Source of the DNA: an uncultured Desulfovibrio sp.
GTDB lineage: Bacteria; Desulfobacterota; Desulfovibrionia; Desulfovibrionales; Desulfovibrionaceae
DNA: 64,000 nt
Reading direction: 5' to 3'
Assembly: GCF_949282365.1 (NCBI RefSeq)
Contig: NZ_CASDOY010000001.1
Location: forward strand, 62,001 to 126,000
In this document: piece after piece, positions 1 through 9,502 of the stretch
Layout: each line of letters opens with the position of its first letter
Numbering within the stretch: position 1 is the stretch's first letter
Notes under the pieces: generated by a model
Database searches by the model: none
What the model was told of the DNA's origin: nothing
What the model saw: only the letters and a program-made list of their open reading frames with translations
Program-made: the position numbers and the translations under genes

Positions 1-2
1 CC

Positions 3-1070
3 GATCACCCGTCTTCCGCACCCGTGGCGGATGTGGAAGTCCTGGATGCCGCCGACGAAGACAGTTCCCTGGACACGCTGGAAGACCTCGATGAGGACAG
101 CCTCGACCAGGGCGAGATCCTGGATGTGGGCGATGACGGCCCCATGCTGCTCACCGAGGGCAGCCATGACGAATCCAGTCTGCCCGCACCTTCCATGCCC
201 CGCCTGCCCTCCACTGGGGGGCGGGACAGCTTGCAGCTCTATTTGCGTGAAGTGAGTCGTTTCCCCATGCTCAAGCCCGAAGAAGAGCACGAGCTGGCCG
301 TACGCGTACGCGACCATAACGATCCCGACGCGGCCTTCCGCCTGGTCTCCTCACATCTGCGCCTTGTGGTGCGCATCGCCATGGACTTCCAGCGCCGCTG
401 GATGCAGAACGTCCTGGACCTTGTGCAGGAAGGCAACGTGGGGCTCATGCGGGCTGTCAACAAATTCGACCCCGACAAGGGCATCAAGTTTTCCTATTAC
501 GCTTCTTTCTGGATCAAGGCCTACATCCTCAAGTTCATCATGGACAACTGGCGCATGGTCAAGATCGGTACCACCCAGGTACAGCGCAAGCTGTTCTACA
601 ACCTCAATCGCGAACGGCAAAAACTGGTGGCCCAGGGCTTTGACCCGGATGCCGCCATGCTGTCCGAACGACTGGGCGTCAGCGAGGAGCAGATCACCGA
701 GATGGACCAGCGCCTGGCCGCCAATGATCTTTCACTCAACGCCCAGGTGGGGGAAGATTCCGGCGGTGCTACCCGCATGGATTTCCTCCCGGCCCTGGGG
801 CCGGCCATCGAGGACAGCCTGGGCGATTCGGAAGTGGCCGAGCTGCTGCGCGAAAAGATCAAGACCATCCTGCCCAAGCTGAACGAGAAGGAGCTCTATA
901 TCCTGCAACACCGCCTGCTGACGGACGATCCCGTTACCTTGCGCGAGATCGGCGAACGATATAACGTGACCCGCGAGCGTGTCCGCCAGCTGGAAGCCCG
1001 CCTGCTGGAGAAGATCCGCCAGCATCTGGCGCTGGACATCAAGGATTTTTCCGACGCCTGGATTCAGTAG
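3..1070 (+). CDS. rpoH: RNA polymerase sigma-32 factor, 5' end outside window
   Basis: Sigma factor of the heat-shock (RpoH) class that directs core RNA polymerase to its promoters. The frame is open to the left edge and no start codon with a ribosome site is visible (a GTG at 24 has none), so the N terminus is missing. The visible part starts with about 50 strongly acidic residues, then region 1.2 (LQLYLREVSRFPML), region 2 core-binding sequence (SSHLRLVVRIAMDF, LVQEGNVGLMRAV), an RpoH-box-like segment (TQVQRKLFYNL) and a C-terminal region 4.2 helix-turn-helix (ERYNVTRERVRQLE). The RpoH box and overall size favour sigma-32 over RpoD. The acidic leader is not typical of sigma-32. The next gene starts 3 bp after the stop, so both are probably co-transcribed. 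Confidence 0.88.
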   Translation, partial: DHPSSAPVADVEVLDAADEDSSLDTLEDLDEDSLDQGEILDVGDDGPMLLTEGSHDESSLPAPSMPRLPSTGGRDSLQLYLREVSRFPMLKPEEEHELAVRVRDHNDPDAAFRLVSSHLRLVVRIAMDFQRRWMQNVLDLVQEGNVGLMRAVNKFDPDKGIKFSYYASFWIKAYILKFIMDNWRMVKIGTTQVQRKLFYNLNRERQKLVAQGFDPDAAMLSERLGVSEEQITEMDQRLAANDLSLNAQVGEDSGGATRMDFLPALGPAIEDSLGDSEVAELLREKIKTILPKLNEKELYILQHRLLTDDPVTLREIGERYNVTRERVRQLEARLLEKIRQHLALDIKDFSDAWIQ

Positions 1071-1073
1071 TCT

Positions 1074-2804
1074 ATGAAAAACAAGACCATCCTTCTGCTC
1101 TGCTCTGTCCTGCTGAGCGGCTCGCTGTCCCTTTCCCTTCTGGGCTGCGGCGGCTGTGCCTCCACCCAGCTCACGGGCGGCGCATCCGCGCATCCTTTCC
1201 AGGGAATCGAAGTCCTGCCCGAGGAAAAGGATCTCTCCCCCGCTGCCCGGGATACCTATGCCTATCTCCTCTATATGCAGGCCCTCTCCGACGGCAATGA
1301 GGAACTCCTCTTGCAGGCGGCACGGCAGATGACAGGGGGCACCCTGCCGGCCAAGGCCTGGCTGGAAGGGGCCCTATGGCTGGACAGCCGCCATTCGGAC
1401 AAGGTGCTGCCCCTGCTGGAGCTGGGTTTGCAGGTCTGGCCCGATGATCTGGCCCTCAATCTTTTCAATGCCGAGACCCTGGCTGCCCACGATCAGGCCG
1501 GGCAGGCCCTGGAGCGGATACAGGCCTATGTGACACGGCATCCCGACTCCCTCGATGCCCGTCTGGAGCTCATCCTGCTTCTGGTCAAGACCAAGAAGTT
1601 CGCCGAAGCGGAAAAGCATGTCGGCCGCATCACCTCCGGCCAGCGCACGCCCATGGTGGATTATTACCATGCCCGGGCCCTGATCGGGATGCAGCGCCGT
1701 GCGGAAGCCATCCCCCTGCTCCAGAAAGCCGTCCAGGCCATGCCCGACTTTGTGGAGGCCCTGGTGGAACTGGCCTATGCCTATGAGCAGCAAAAGCAAT
1801 GGCACGAGGCGCGCGCTGTCTACGAAAAGCTGCTCAAGCTCCACGTTTCCGAGCAGGACATCAACCTGCGGCTGGTCTATCTTTCCCTGCGCCTCAACCA
1901 GCCGGAAAAAGCCCTGAAGTATCTGCGCAACGGCCCGGATTCGGCCGCCTTCAAGCTCACGGCCGTCAGCATGTTCATGGAGAGCCGCCATTACCTGCAG
2001 GCGGAACGGATCCTGAAAGCCATGCTGGACGAACCCGGCATCCCGCCCGATGTCTATCTCATGCTCGCCAGTATCGCCCAGGACCAGCGCCGGGACACGG
2101 ACATGGCCCTGGAGTGGTTGTCCCGCGTTCCCGCCCCCAGTCAGGCGGCCGTGCGGGCGGAGGGGCTGAAAGCCCAGATACTGGCCGATGCGGGCAAGGA
2201 GCAGGAAGCCCTGGCTTCCGTACGCAGCCTGCAGCAGCGTCATGCCAACAACGAGACCCTGCTCCTGCTGGAGATCCGCCTGCTGGCCCGCCTGCACAAG
2301 CAGGACGAAGCCCTTGCCAGGGCCCGTCAGGCCGTGGAGGCCGTGCCGGCCAGCACGGAGCTGGCCTTCACGCTCGGCAGTCTCCTGGACAGTCTGGGCA
2401 GGCGTGATGAAGCCATGAAGGTCATGCGAAAGCTGATCGACGAGCATCCCGACCACTATCAGGCCCTGAATTATGTGGGCTATACGCTGGCGGTCCAGGG
2501 CAAGGATCTGGATCACGCCCTGGAGCTGTTGCAACGGGCAGACCGTCTGGCGCCCGACCAGTTCTTCATCGTGGATTCCCTGGCCTGGGCCCTATTCCGC
2601 CTGGGTCGTACGGACGAGGCCCTGCAGACCATCCGGCGCGCCGTGGCCCTTGCCGCGACGCCGGAGGCCGAGATCCTGGAACACTACGGGGACATCGCGG
2701 CCGCCGCGGGCCAGAAGGACGAAGCCCGCAAGGCCTACGAACAGGCCCTGAAACTCAAACCCGCCAACGCAGATTCCCTGCGGCAGCGTCTGGGTGACTT
2801 ATGA
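1074..2804 (+). CDS. TPR-repeat lipoprotein
   Basis: Predicted outer-membrane or periplasmic lipoprotein of 576 residues made almost wholly of tetratricopeptide repeats, so it probably acts as a protein-binding scaffold. Residues 1-25 form a lipoprotein signal peptide with lipobox LSLLGC. Degenerate 34-residue repeats follow to the C terminus; the clearest is YGDIAAAAGQKDEARKAYEQ near residue 540. It starts 3 bp after the sigma factor stop, and its last codons overlap the next lipoprotein gene by 4 bp (ATGA). That coupling to a LolB-like gene suggests a joint envelope role, but no specific partner can be named from the sequence. Confidence 0.85.
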   Translation: MKNKTILLLCSVLLSGSLSLSLLGCGGCASTQLTGGASAHPFQGIEVLPEEKDLSPAARDTYAYLLYMQALSDGNEELLLQAARQMTGGTLPAKAWLEGALWLDSRHSDKVLPLLELGLQVWPDDLALNLFNAETLAAHDQAGQALERIQAYVTRHPDSLDARLELILLLVKTKKFAEAEKHVGRITSGQRTPMVDYYHARALIGMQRRAEAIPLLQKAVQAMPDFVEALVELAYAYEQQKQWHEARAVYEKLLKLHVSEQDINLRLVYLSLRLNQPEKALKYLRNGPDSAAFKLTAVSMFMESRHYLQAERILKAMLDEPGIPPDVYLMLASIAQDQRRDTDMALEWLSRVPAPSQAAVRAEGLKAQILADAGKEQEALASVRSLQQRHANNETLLLLEIRLLARLHKQDEALARARQAVEAVPASTELAFTLGSLLDSLGRRDEAMKVMRKLIDEHPDHYQALNYVGYTLAVQGKDLDHALELLQRADRLAPDQFFIVDSLAWALFRLGRTDEALQTIRRAVALAATPEAEILEHYGDIAAAAGQKDEARKAYEQALKLKPANADSLRQRLGDL

Positions 2805-3571
2805 AAAAACTCCTTTGTCTCATCATCCTGCTGTTCATGGCTTCGGCCTGTGCCCGCCAGCCCTCGACCGTGGCTCCGCCCGCCGACAGCGCCGCCCGCT
2901 GGCAGGCTTTCCTGGCCCGCAGCGAAGCCGTGAAGGAGGCCCCGTACCTGCTGAACGCCAGTCTGCGCTTCGGCACGGAAGGCGATACCCGGCGCGTCAC
3001 GGCCCTGCTCTGGGGCAATGGCAGCCAGAGCCTGCGCATGGATGTCATGGCCGGGATCGGCGCCGTCATCGCCAAGATCTGGGAATCCGGCGATGAATTC
3101 CTCGTCTACAGCCCCACGGAAAATCGCGCGTTCTTCCATCAGGGCAGCAACAAGCCCCTGTTGCGCGTCGGTGTGCCGGTGCCTTTTGCACTCGACGAAT
3201 TGGCCGCCCTGCTCAATGGCCGCCTGACCGCGGTCTTCGGTCGCCAGTATGCTGGCAGCCAGGCCCTTGCCAGCGGCAATGTCGGTTTTACTCTTACTTC
3301 TGCTGCAGGAGGTCTTCTGGAAATCGACGCACAGGGACAGGCTGTCGCCTGGCAGGAGAACGGCAGCCGGGGCTGGAACATGACCATAGCCTATGACGAG
3401 GCCGGCCTGCCCCGCCGGGTGAGCCTGCGCCATCCCGATGGACAGACGGCCGTGCTGCTGGTCAAGGATCGCCAGTCGCCGGCTCCCTTCAGTCAAGAAC
3501 AGCTGAGTCTGCTTCTGCCGGACAGCACGCCCGTGCTGCCCCTGGAACGCTATACGGCTCCCCAGCAATAA
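2801..3571 (+). CDS. LolB-like outer-membrane lipoprotein
   Basis: Lipoprotein of 256 residues with signal peptide and lipobox (FMASAC). The body looks like the LolB/LppX fold: strand-rich sequence with alternating hydrophobic residues (SLRMDVMAGIGAVIAKIW, EFLVYSPTENRAFFHQGS) and a C-terminal part rich in turns. LolB accepts lipoproteins from LolA and inserts them into the outer membrane. Similarity is weak by eye, so the call rests partly on context: in gamma-proteobacteria lolB also lies just upstream of ispE-prs. It overlaps the preceding TPR lipoprotein gene by 4 bp and is followed 14 bp later by rpiB. It could instead be an unrelated lipoprotein with a similar barrel. Confidence 0.6.
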   Translation: MKKLLCLIILLFMASACARQPSTVAPPADSAARWQAFLARSEAVKEAPYLLNASLRFGTEGDTRRVTALLWGNGSQSLRMDVMAGIGAVIAKIWESGDEFLVYSPTENRAFFHQGSNKPLLRVGVPVPFALDELAALLNGRLTAVFGRQYAGSQALASGNVGFTLTSAAGGLLEIDAQGQAVAWQENGSRGWNMTIAYDEAGLPRRVSLRHPDGQTAVLLVKDRQSPAPFSQEQLSLLLPDSTPVLPLERYTAPQQ

Positions 3572-3585
3572 CCCAAGGAGAGATC

Positions 3586-4014
3586 ATGAAATCCATCCAC
3601 ATGGCCTGTGACCACGCCGGTATCGAACTCAAGGAGACCCTGCGCGCCCATCTGGAAAAGATGGGCTATACGGTCACCGACCACGGCACCTGCAGCAAGG
3701 AAAGCTGCGATTACCCCGTGTTCGCCCATGCCCTGTGCAATGCTGTCGAAGCCGAAGCTGTGCCCGGCATCCTGATCTGCGGTACGGGCATCGGCATGTC
3801 CATGGCGGCCAACCGGCACCAGGGCATCCGCGCGGCCCTGTGCACCACGGAGCTGCACGCCCGTCTGACCCGGCAGCACAACAACGCCAATGTGCTCTGC
3901 CTGGGCGCCCGCATCACGGGGGTGGAGCTTGCTCTTGCCATCGTCGATGCGTTCCTGTCCACCGAATTCGAGGGCGGCCGCCATCAGCGCCGCATCGACC
4001 TCCTCAACGTCTAG
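3586..4014 (+). CDS. rpiB: ribose-5-phosphate isomerase B
   Basis: Interconverts ribose 5-phosphate and ribulose 5-phosphate in the pentose phosphate pathway, in the cytoplasm. The 142-residue length is normal for the RpiB/LacAB family. The N-terminal MACDHAGIELKE carries the phosphate-binding Asp/His, the ICGTGIGMSMAANR loop forms the active site, and HNNANVLCLGAR is the conserved C-terminal motif. The catalytic Cys of the RpiB type is present (LICGTG). A ribosome site (AAGGAGAG) precedes the ATG. It supplies ribose phosphate for PRPP synthesis by prs, encoded 4.5 kb downstream on the same strand. Confidence 0.95.
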   Translation: MKSIHMACDHAGIELKETLRAHLEKMGYTVTDHGTCSKESCDYPVFAHALCNAVEAEAVPGILICGTGIGMSMAANRHQGIRAALCTTELHARLTRQHNNANVLCLGARITGVELALAIVDAFLSTEFEGGRHQRRIDLLNV

Positions 4015-4029
4015 TCTGTGGGACCCGTC

Positions 4030-5481
4030 ATGCAGCTGTACAATACCCTGACCCGTAAAAAAGAAGAATTCATCCCTGTCCGTCCCGGCAAGGTCAACAT
4101 GTATGTCTGCGGCATCACTGCTTATGACTACTGCCATATCGGCCATGCCCGCTCCGCCCTGGTCTTTGACGTGCTGGTGCGCCATCTGCGCGCCCTGGGG
4201 CTAGATGTGACCTTCGTGCGCAACTTCACGGACGTGGACGACAAGATCATCCGTCGCGCCAATGAAGAAAAACGCGACTGGCGCGAAGTGGGCCAGACCT
4301 ATATGGAAGCCTTCCATGAAGACATGGACCGCCTGAACGTGGTGCGCGCCGATCATGAGCCCCGCGCCACCGAGTACATCCGGCAGATGCAGGATCTCTG
4401 CTCCGAACTCATCGCCCAGGGCAAAGCCTATGCCGTGCCTTCCGGCGACGTCTATTTTCGGGTGCGCGCCTATCCTCCGTACGGCAAGCTTTCCGGCCGC
4501 AGTCTGGACGAACTGCAGGCCGGGGCGCGCGTGGCTCCCGGCGAGGAAAAGGAAGACCCCCTGGACTTCGCCCTCTGGAAGGCCGCCAAGCCCGGCGAGC
4601 CTTTCTGGGAAAGCCCCTGGGGCAAGGGGCGTCCCGGCTGGCACATCGAATGTTCGGCCATGAGCAGGGACTATCTGCCCCTGGATATCCACGGCGGCGG
4701 TCAGGACCTCATCTTCCCCCACCACGAAAACGAGATCGCCCAGACCGAGGCCGCCTGCAGCTGCCAGCTGGCGCGCTTCTGGGTGCATAACGGCTTTGTG
4801 CAGGTCAACGCCGAAAAGATGTCCAAGTCGCTGGGCAACTTCAAGACCATCCGCGATATCCTGGACAGCTATTTGCCCGAGACCCTGCGCTTCTTCCTGC
4901 TGGGCAAGCACTACCGCAGCCCCATCGACTTCACGGCCGACATCATGGACGAATCCGAGAAGGCCCTGCAGCGCATCTATGAATGTCAGCTGGAAGCAGG
5001 CAAGGCTCTGGAGCGCGCCAAATGGAAAAAAGTGGATCTGCCTGCCGACATCCTCAAGGAATGGGATGAACACGGACAGGGTTTCGGAGCGGCCCTGGAT
5101 GACGATGTGAACACGGCCCAGGCGCTGGGGCATATCTTCTCCCAAGTGCGCCTGGTCAACCGTGTGCTGGAAGACAAGGGCCTGCGTGCCGGAGAGGGCG
5201 CCCGCCGCCTGCTGGAGGAATTCTTCGAGCGCCGCAACGACTGGTCGGCCCAGCTGGGTCTGTTCGGCCAGGACCCGGCCACCTTCCTGCTGGCCCTGCG
5301 CGACCAGCGGGCCGCGCGCCTGAACATCGACGTGCCGCGTGTTCAGGCCCTGCTGGACGAGCGGACCCAGGCCCGCGCCGCCAAGGACTTCGCACGTTCC
5401 GACGAACTGCGCGCCGCTCTGGCCGATCTGGGCGTGGCCGTGCGCGATACGGTGGAAGGCCAAGTCTGGGATATAGCCTAA
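4030..5481 (+). CDS. cysS: cysteinyl-tRNA synthetase
   Basis: Charges tRNA-Cys with cysteine in the cytoplasm. The class I signature HIGH is in the stretch [12 protein letters not shown] and KMSKS in [10 protein letters not shown]. The zinc-binding Cys of [10 protein letters not shown] and WHIECSAM and the HHENEIAQ segment are also in place. From the ATG at 4030 the protein has 483 residues, close to the family norm. A GTG four codons upstream is in frame, but the ATG aligns better with the usual N terminus ([14 protein letters not shown]). The gene lies 15 bp after rpiB. Confidence 0.97.
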   Translation: MQLYNTLTRKKEEFIPVRPGKVNMYVCGITAYDYCHIGHARSALVFDVLVRHLRALGLDVTFVRNFTDVDDKIIRRANEEKRDWREVGQTYMEAFHEDMDRLNVVRADHEPRATEYIRQMQDLCSELIAQGKAYAVPSGDVYFRVRAYPPYGKLSGRSLDELQAGARVAPGEEKEDPLDFALWKAAKPGEPFWESPWGKGRPGWHIECSAMSRDYLPLDIHGGGQDLIFPHHENEIAQTEAACSCQLARFWVHNGFVQVNAEKMSKSLGNFKTIRDILDSYLPETLRFFLLGKHYRSPIDFTADIMDESEKALQRIYECQLEAGKALERAKWKKVDLPADILKEWDEHGQGFGAALDDDVNTAQALGHIFSQVRLVNRVLEDKGLRAGEGARRLLEEFFERRNDWSAQLGLFGQDPATFLLALRDQRAARLNIDVPRVQALLDERTQARAAKDFARSDELRAALADLGVAVRDTVEGQVWDIA

Positions 5482-5491
5482 CGAGGTGACG

Positions 5492-6907
5492 ATGCTGCAT
5501 TTCTTCGGGAAAATCCTCCGCCCTGCGGCGCTGCCGCTCCTCTGTCTCTTTCTGGCCGCCCAGCTGCTGTCGCCGCTGATGGCCCAGGCCTTCTTCTTTG
5601 GCGGGGTCTCCCTCAAGGACGAAAAGGAGATGGGCCGCAAATTCAACGTGGCCATCCGCTCCAGCCTGCCCATGGTCGAGGATCCCGAAGTCAGCAATTA
5701 TGTGGATGGCCTTGTCCGCCGTCTGGTCAAGGCCATCCCTCCCCAGCCCTTCACGTTCACTTCCGGCGTCATCCTGCACAATGCCATGAACGCCTTTGCC
5801 GTCCCCGGCGGCTATGTCTATGTGTTCACCGGACTGATGATGAATTTTGAGGACGAGAGCCAGCTGGCCGGCGTCCTTGCGCACGAGCTGGCCCATGTGA
5901 CCCAGCGCCATGTGGCCTCGCGCCTGGAGCGGGCGCAATACCTGTCCGTGGGCAGCCTGCTGCTGGCCATCGCCGGGGTGGCTGTCGGCGGTCCCGCTGG
6001 CGGCGCCGTGGCGGTCAGCGCCCTGGGGGCCGGCCAGTCCGCCATGCTCAATTACAGCCGCCTGGACGAGAACGAGGCGGACCAGATCGGCCTGCAGTAT
6101 CTGACCAAAGCCGGTTATCCGCCGTCAGGTCTGGTGGGCGGCTTCAAGATCATGCGCCAGAAAAGCTGGATGGCCGGGGCCAGCGTCCCTGCCTATCTCT
6201 CCACCCACCCCGACATCGGCGACCGCATCAACGGCATCCAGGCCAGGCTGACCTCCTTCCCGGCCGCCATCCGCAACCGGAGCTTTGACAACCGCCGCTT
6301 CAAGCGGGTGCAGACCATCCTCTGGGGACGCTATGGCGACGCCCAGGCGGCCCTGCAACGTTTCTCCGGCCGGGACGCCCTCTCCTGTATGGGGCGGGGC
6401 ATGGTGCTGGCCCGGCAAAACAATATCCGTGAGGCTTCGGCGGCCTTTGACGCGGCGCTGCAACGGGCGCCGCTGGACGCCCTGGTGCTGCGCGAGGCCG
6501 GTACCTTCCATTATCGCAAGGGCGATATGGGCCGGGCCGAAGGCCTGCTGCAGCGTGCCATGCAACTGGACAAAACGGATTTCATGGCCAGATTCTTTTT
6601 TGCGCGCATGCTGGATGAAACAGGACGCAGCCGGCAGGCCCAGCCCTACTATATGGATGTGCTGCGCTCTGTGCCGGAAGCCGCCGACGTCCATGAAGCG
6701 TATGCCCGCTCACTGGGCTCCATAGGCAAGACTGGCCTTGCCTATATCCACATGGCGTACAGTGCCATTTACTCCAACAACCGCAAACAGGCGGAGCGCT
6801 ACTTCAAGCAGGCCAAGGCAAAGACGGAAAAGTCAGCCGACCAGGCGGCGTTCCGCAAGCTGGATGCGGTATATAAAGAACGCAAGGAAATCTGGGAAGA
6901 CCGATGA
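5492..6907 (+). CDS. M48-family periplasmic metalloprotease with TPR repeats (BepA-like)
   Basis: Exported zinc metallopeptidase of about 471 residues. An N-terminal hydrophobic signal segment ends near MAQAFFFGG. The catalytic zinc motif HELAH is at residues 131-135, followed by a Gly/Ala-rich loop and the third ligand region [13 protein letters not shown]. The C-terminal half consists of TPR-like helices. This architecture matches BepA/YfgC, which checks outer-membrane protein assembly in the periplasm. Start chosen at the ATG at 5492, preceded by GAGGTG; a GTG two codons earlier is possible. The stop overlaps the hslV start by 4 bp (ATGA). Confidence 0.88.
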   Translation: MLHFFGKILRPAALPLLCLFLAAQLLSPLMAQAFFFGGVSLKDEKEMGRKFNVAIRSSLPMVEDPEVSNYVDGLVRRLVKAIPPQPFTFTSGVILHNAMNAFAVPGGYVYVFTGLMMNFEDESQLAGVLAHELAHVTQRHVASRLERAQYLSVGSLLLAIAGVAVGGPAGGAVAVSALGAGQSAMLNYSRLDENEADQIGLQYLTKAGYPPSGLVGGFKIMRQKSWMAGASVPAYLSTHPDIGDRINGIQARLTSFPAAIRNRSFDNRRFKRVQTILWGRYGDAQAALQRFSGRDALSCMGRGMVLARQNNIREASAAFDAALQRAPLDALVLREAGTFHYRKGDMGRAEGLLQRAMQLDKTDFMARFFFARMLDETGRSRQAQPYYMDVLRSVPEAADVHEAYARSLGSIGKTGLAYIHMAYSAIYSNNRKQAERYFKQAKAKTEKSADQAAFRKLDAVYKERKEIWEDR

Positions 6908-7440
6908 TAGAGACCCATGCGACCACGATCCTCGCAGTCAAGAAGGATGGACAGGTAGCCATGGCCGGGGACGGCCAGGTCACCCTGGGCCAGTCCATGA
7001 TCATGAAGCATACGGCCCGCAAGGTGCGCCGCCTGTATGACGGCAAGATCGTCGCCGGCTTTGCCGGCGCCACGGCCGACGCCTTCACGCTTTTCGAACT
7101 CTTTGAAGCAAAACTCAAGGAATTTCGCGGCAACCTGCAGCGTTCCGCCGTGGAGCTGACCAAGGAATGGCGCAAGGACAAATATCTTCGTCGCCTGGAG
7201 GCCATGCTCCTGGTCTCGGACGGGGAACACATCCTGCTGCTTTCCGGCAACGGGGATGTCTTCGAACCCGACGACGATGTGGCGGCCATCGGCAGTGGTG
7301 GTCCTTATGCCCTTTCCGCGGCCCGGGCCCTGCTGCGTCACAGCGACCTGCCGGCCCGGGAACTGGCACTGGAATCCATGAAGATCGCTTCGGAGATCTG
7401 CGTCTACACCAATGACCACTTTGTGGTCGAGACCCTGTAG
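6904..7440 (+). CDS. hslV: ATP-dependent protease peptidase subunit HslV
   Basis: Proteolytic subunit of the HslUV (ClpYQ) cytoplasmic protease, a double hexamer with an N-terminal threonine nucleophile. The segment [20 protein letters not shown] is characteristic; the mature enzyme is expected to start at one of the two Thr after a short propeptide. [14 protein letters not shown] and [17 protein letters not shown] are further family motifs, and 178 residues is the usual size. The ATG overlaps the stop of the M48 protease gene. The ATPase partner hslU is not adjacent and not elsewhere in this window. Confidence 0.95.
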   Translation: MIETHATTILAVKKDGQVAMAGDGQVTLGQSMIMKHTARKVRRLYDGKIVAGFAGATADAFTLFELFEAKLKEFRGNLQRSAVELTKEWRKDKYLRRLEAMLLVSDGEHILLLSGNGDVFEPDDDVAAIGSGGPYALSAARALLRHSDLPARELALESMKIASEICVYTNDHFVVETL

Positions 7441-7452
7441 CAGGTATCCGCC

Positions 7453-8376
7453 GTGGAGATCCGTACCGGCTGCAAGATCAACCTGGGGCTTAAGATAACC
7501 GGCGTCCTGCCCAACGGCTACCATACTCTCGACTCCGTCTTCTATCCTCTGGCAGCGCCCTTTGACGTCCTGATCCCGGAACGGGAAGAAGGCACGGGGA
7601 TATGTGTCCGCTGCGATGCGCCGGGCATCGATCCGGAACACAATACCCTGACCAAGGCCTATGCGGCCTTCGCCGCCCTGCTGCCGGAGCCTGCCGCCTG
7701 TCCGGCCGTGCGGCTCACCCTGCGCAAGGGCATCCCCCATGGCGCAGGACTGGGAGGGGGCAGCAGCGACGCTGCGGCCCTGCTGCTTTGGCTCAACAGC
7801 TGCCTGGAGCAGCCCTTGCCGCAGGCGGAGCTGGAGCAGGCGGCCCTCAGGGTGGGGGCGGACGTGCCCTTTTTTCTCCACAACCGGCCCCGTCGCGTGA
7901 CGGGTATCGGCGAGGTGCTCTCCCCTGTGGAAGTCGATCTGCCCGGCTGGTGGCTGGTGCTGGTCTGCCCCCCTGTCACGGTCGCCACGCCGTGGGCCTA
8001 CCGGGCCTATGACGATTTCATGGCGGCGGCTGAAAAAGCCGGGGACAAAGGCTTGACAAATCCGAAAAGCAAGGATAATGAAACGCTTCTCGTGATGGGT
8101 GAGCATATCGGGACGGGAACAGCGTTCCGCATCACCACAGACAGTGTGCTCCATATCCGCAATGATCTGGAGCCCGTCGTTGTGCGTGAATACCCGCAGC
8201 TGGAGACAATCCGACAACATCTGCTTCTTTCAGGAGCCGCATGTGCCCGCATGAGCGGCAGCGGTTCGAGTATGTTCGGCCTGTTCTCTGCCCGTCATGC
8301 AGCTGAGGCGGCGGTGCAAAATCTGGCATCCCTGTATGGGAAAGTCTTTGTACTGCCCATGAATGCTGGGATGTAG
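7453..8376 (+). CDS. ispE: 4-diphosphocytidyl-2-C-methyl-D-erythritol kinase
   Basis: GHMP-family kinase that phosphorylates CDP-methylerythritol in the MEP isoprenoid pathway. The N-terminal KINLGLKITGVLPNGYHTLDS contains the substrate-binding segment, the ATP loop is PHGAGLGGGSSDAAALL, and the third motif is MSGSGSSMFGLF. The start is GTG at 7453, 12 bp after hslV. The last ten bases, including the TAG stop, lie inside the 5' end of the downstream tRNA-Gln gene, so messenger and tRNA sequences overlap on the same strand. Confidence 0.95.
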   Translation: MEIRTGCKINLGLKITGVLPNGYHTLDSVFYPLAAPFDVLIPEREEGTGICVRCDAPGIDPEHNTLTKAYAAFAALLPEPAACPAVRLTLRKGIPHGAGLGGGSSDAAALLLWLNSCLEQPLPQAELEQAALRVGADVPFFLHNRPRRVTGIGEVLSPVEVDLPGWWLVLVCPPVTVATPWAYRAYDDFMAAAEKAGDKGLTNPKSKDNETLLVMGEHIGTGTAFRITTDSVLHIRNDLEPVVVREYPQLETIRQHLLLSGAACARMSGSGSSMFGLFSARHAAEAAVQNLASLYGKVFVLPMNAGM

Positions 8377-8441
8377 CCAAGCGGTAAGGCAACGGGTTTT
8401 GGCTCCGTCATTCGAAGGTTCGAGCCCTTCCATCCCAGCCA
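8367..8441 (+). tRNA. tRNA-Gln(TTG)
   Basis: A 75-nt cloverleaf. The acceptor TGGGATG pairs with CATCCCA, followed by discriminator G and an encoded CCA. The anticodon stem ACGGG/TCCGT encloses loop TTTTGGC with anticodon TTG. The T arm is GAAGG-TTCGAGC-CCTTC. Its first ten bases are shared with the 3' end of ispE. The ispE / tRNA-Gln / prs order is also known from pseudomonads. Confidence 0.95.
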
Positions 8442-8485
8442 AAACGAACCCTAACTGCTGCCGCTATCGGCAAGGTGAACGGACC

Positions 8486-9430
8486 ATGTTCAGCGATCTC
8501 AAGATTGTCACGGGTTCTTCCAATCCCGAGCTGGCCAAAGCCATTTGCGACCATCTCGGCTGTCAGCTTACTCCTACTCTGACAACCACCTTCAGCGATG
8601 GCGAGCTGCGTATTGAAATCGGCGACAACGTACGCGGTGACGACGTTTTTGTGGTGCAGCCCACCTGTCCCCCGCTGGTCAACCGCAGCCTGATCCAGCT
8701 CTGCCTCATGCTTGACGCCCTCAAGCGTGCCAGTGCCGGCCGCATCACTGCGGTGATCCCCTATTACGGCTATGCCCGTCAGGACCGCAAGGTGAGCCCC
8801 CGCGCTCCCATCAGCGCCAAGATGGTGGCGGACTTCATCAGTGTGGCCGGTGCTGGTCGTGTGGTGACCATCGACCTGCATGCCGGTCAGATCCAGGGCT
8901 TTTTCAACTGCCCCGTGGACAATCTGTACGCTGCTCCCGTCATGCTGGAGCCCCTGCGCCAGATCGAAGGCGACATCGTCATCGTCTCTCCCGATGCCGG
9001 CGGCGTGGAACGCGCCCGCTCCTATGCCAAGCGCCTGGATGCGCCCCTGGCCATTGTGGACAAACGCCGTGACAAGCCCAACCAGGCCCAGGCCATGCAC
9101 GTCATCGGTGACGTGGAAGGCAAGACGGCCATCATCGTTGACGACATCATCGACACCGCCGGCACCCTGTGCGCCGGTGCGGACGTGCTGCTCAAGTACG
9201 GTGCCAAAAAGATCGTCGCCTGCGCGGCCCACGGGGTGCTGTCCGGTCCCGCCATCGACCGCATCAACGCCACCGAGGCGCTGGATCAGGTCATCGTGAC
9301 CGATACCATCCCCATGGGCGACAAGCTGGCGCAGTGTCCCAAGCTGCATGTGGTGTCTGTGGCTGCCCTGCTCGGCAAGACCATCCACAATATCCACACC
9401 GGTTCTTCCGTCAGCGTTCTCTTTGTATAA
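8486..9430 (+). CDS. prs: ribose-phosphate pyrophosphokinase
   Basis: Makes PRPP from ribose 5-phosphate and ATP for nucleotide, His and Trp synthesis. Features: N-terminal IVTGSSNPELAKAI, the ATP-binding YYGYARQDRKVSPRAPISAK, the signature VVTIDLHAGQIQGFF, and the PRPP-binding loop AIIVDDIIDTAGTL. The ATG at 8486 follows GGTGAACGGACC and gives a 314-residue protein, the standard class I length. An in-frame extension back through the tRNA is not credible. It sits 44 bp after tRNA-Gln. Confidence 0.97.
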   Translation: MFSDLKIVTGSSNPELAKAICDHLGCQLTPTLTTTFSDGELRIEIGDNVRGDDVFVVQPTCPPLVNRSLIQLCLMLDALKRASAGRITAVIPYYGYARQDRKVSPRAPISAKMVADFISVAGAGRVVTIDLHAGQIQGFFNCPVDNLYAAPVMLEPLRQIEGDIVIVSPDAGGVERARSYAKRLDAPLAIVDKRRDKPNQAQAMHVIGDVEGKTAIIVDDIIDTAGTLCAGADVLLKYGAKKIVACAAHGVLSGPAIDRINATEALDQVIVTDTIPMGDKLAQCPKLHVVSVAALLGKTIHNIHTGSSVSVLFV

Positions 9431-9502
9431 TGCCGGGTTCTCCCGACTCCATAACAAGAAAACTTCCCGCACTTTCATGCGGCACTAGGTAAGGAGTTAA
9501 AC

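Noticed and set aside
8363..8485. In-frame extension of prs upstream through tRNA-Gln
   Set aside because: It would translate the tRNA; the ATG at 8486 gives the standard PRPP synthetase N terminus.
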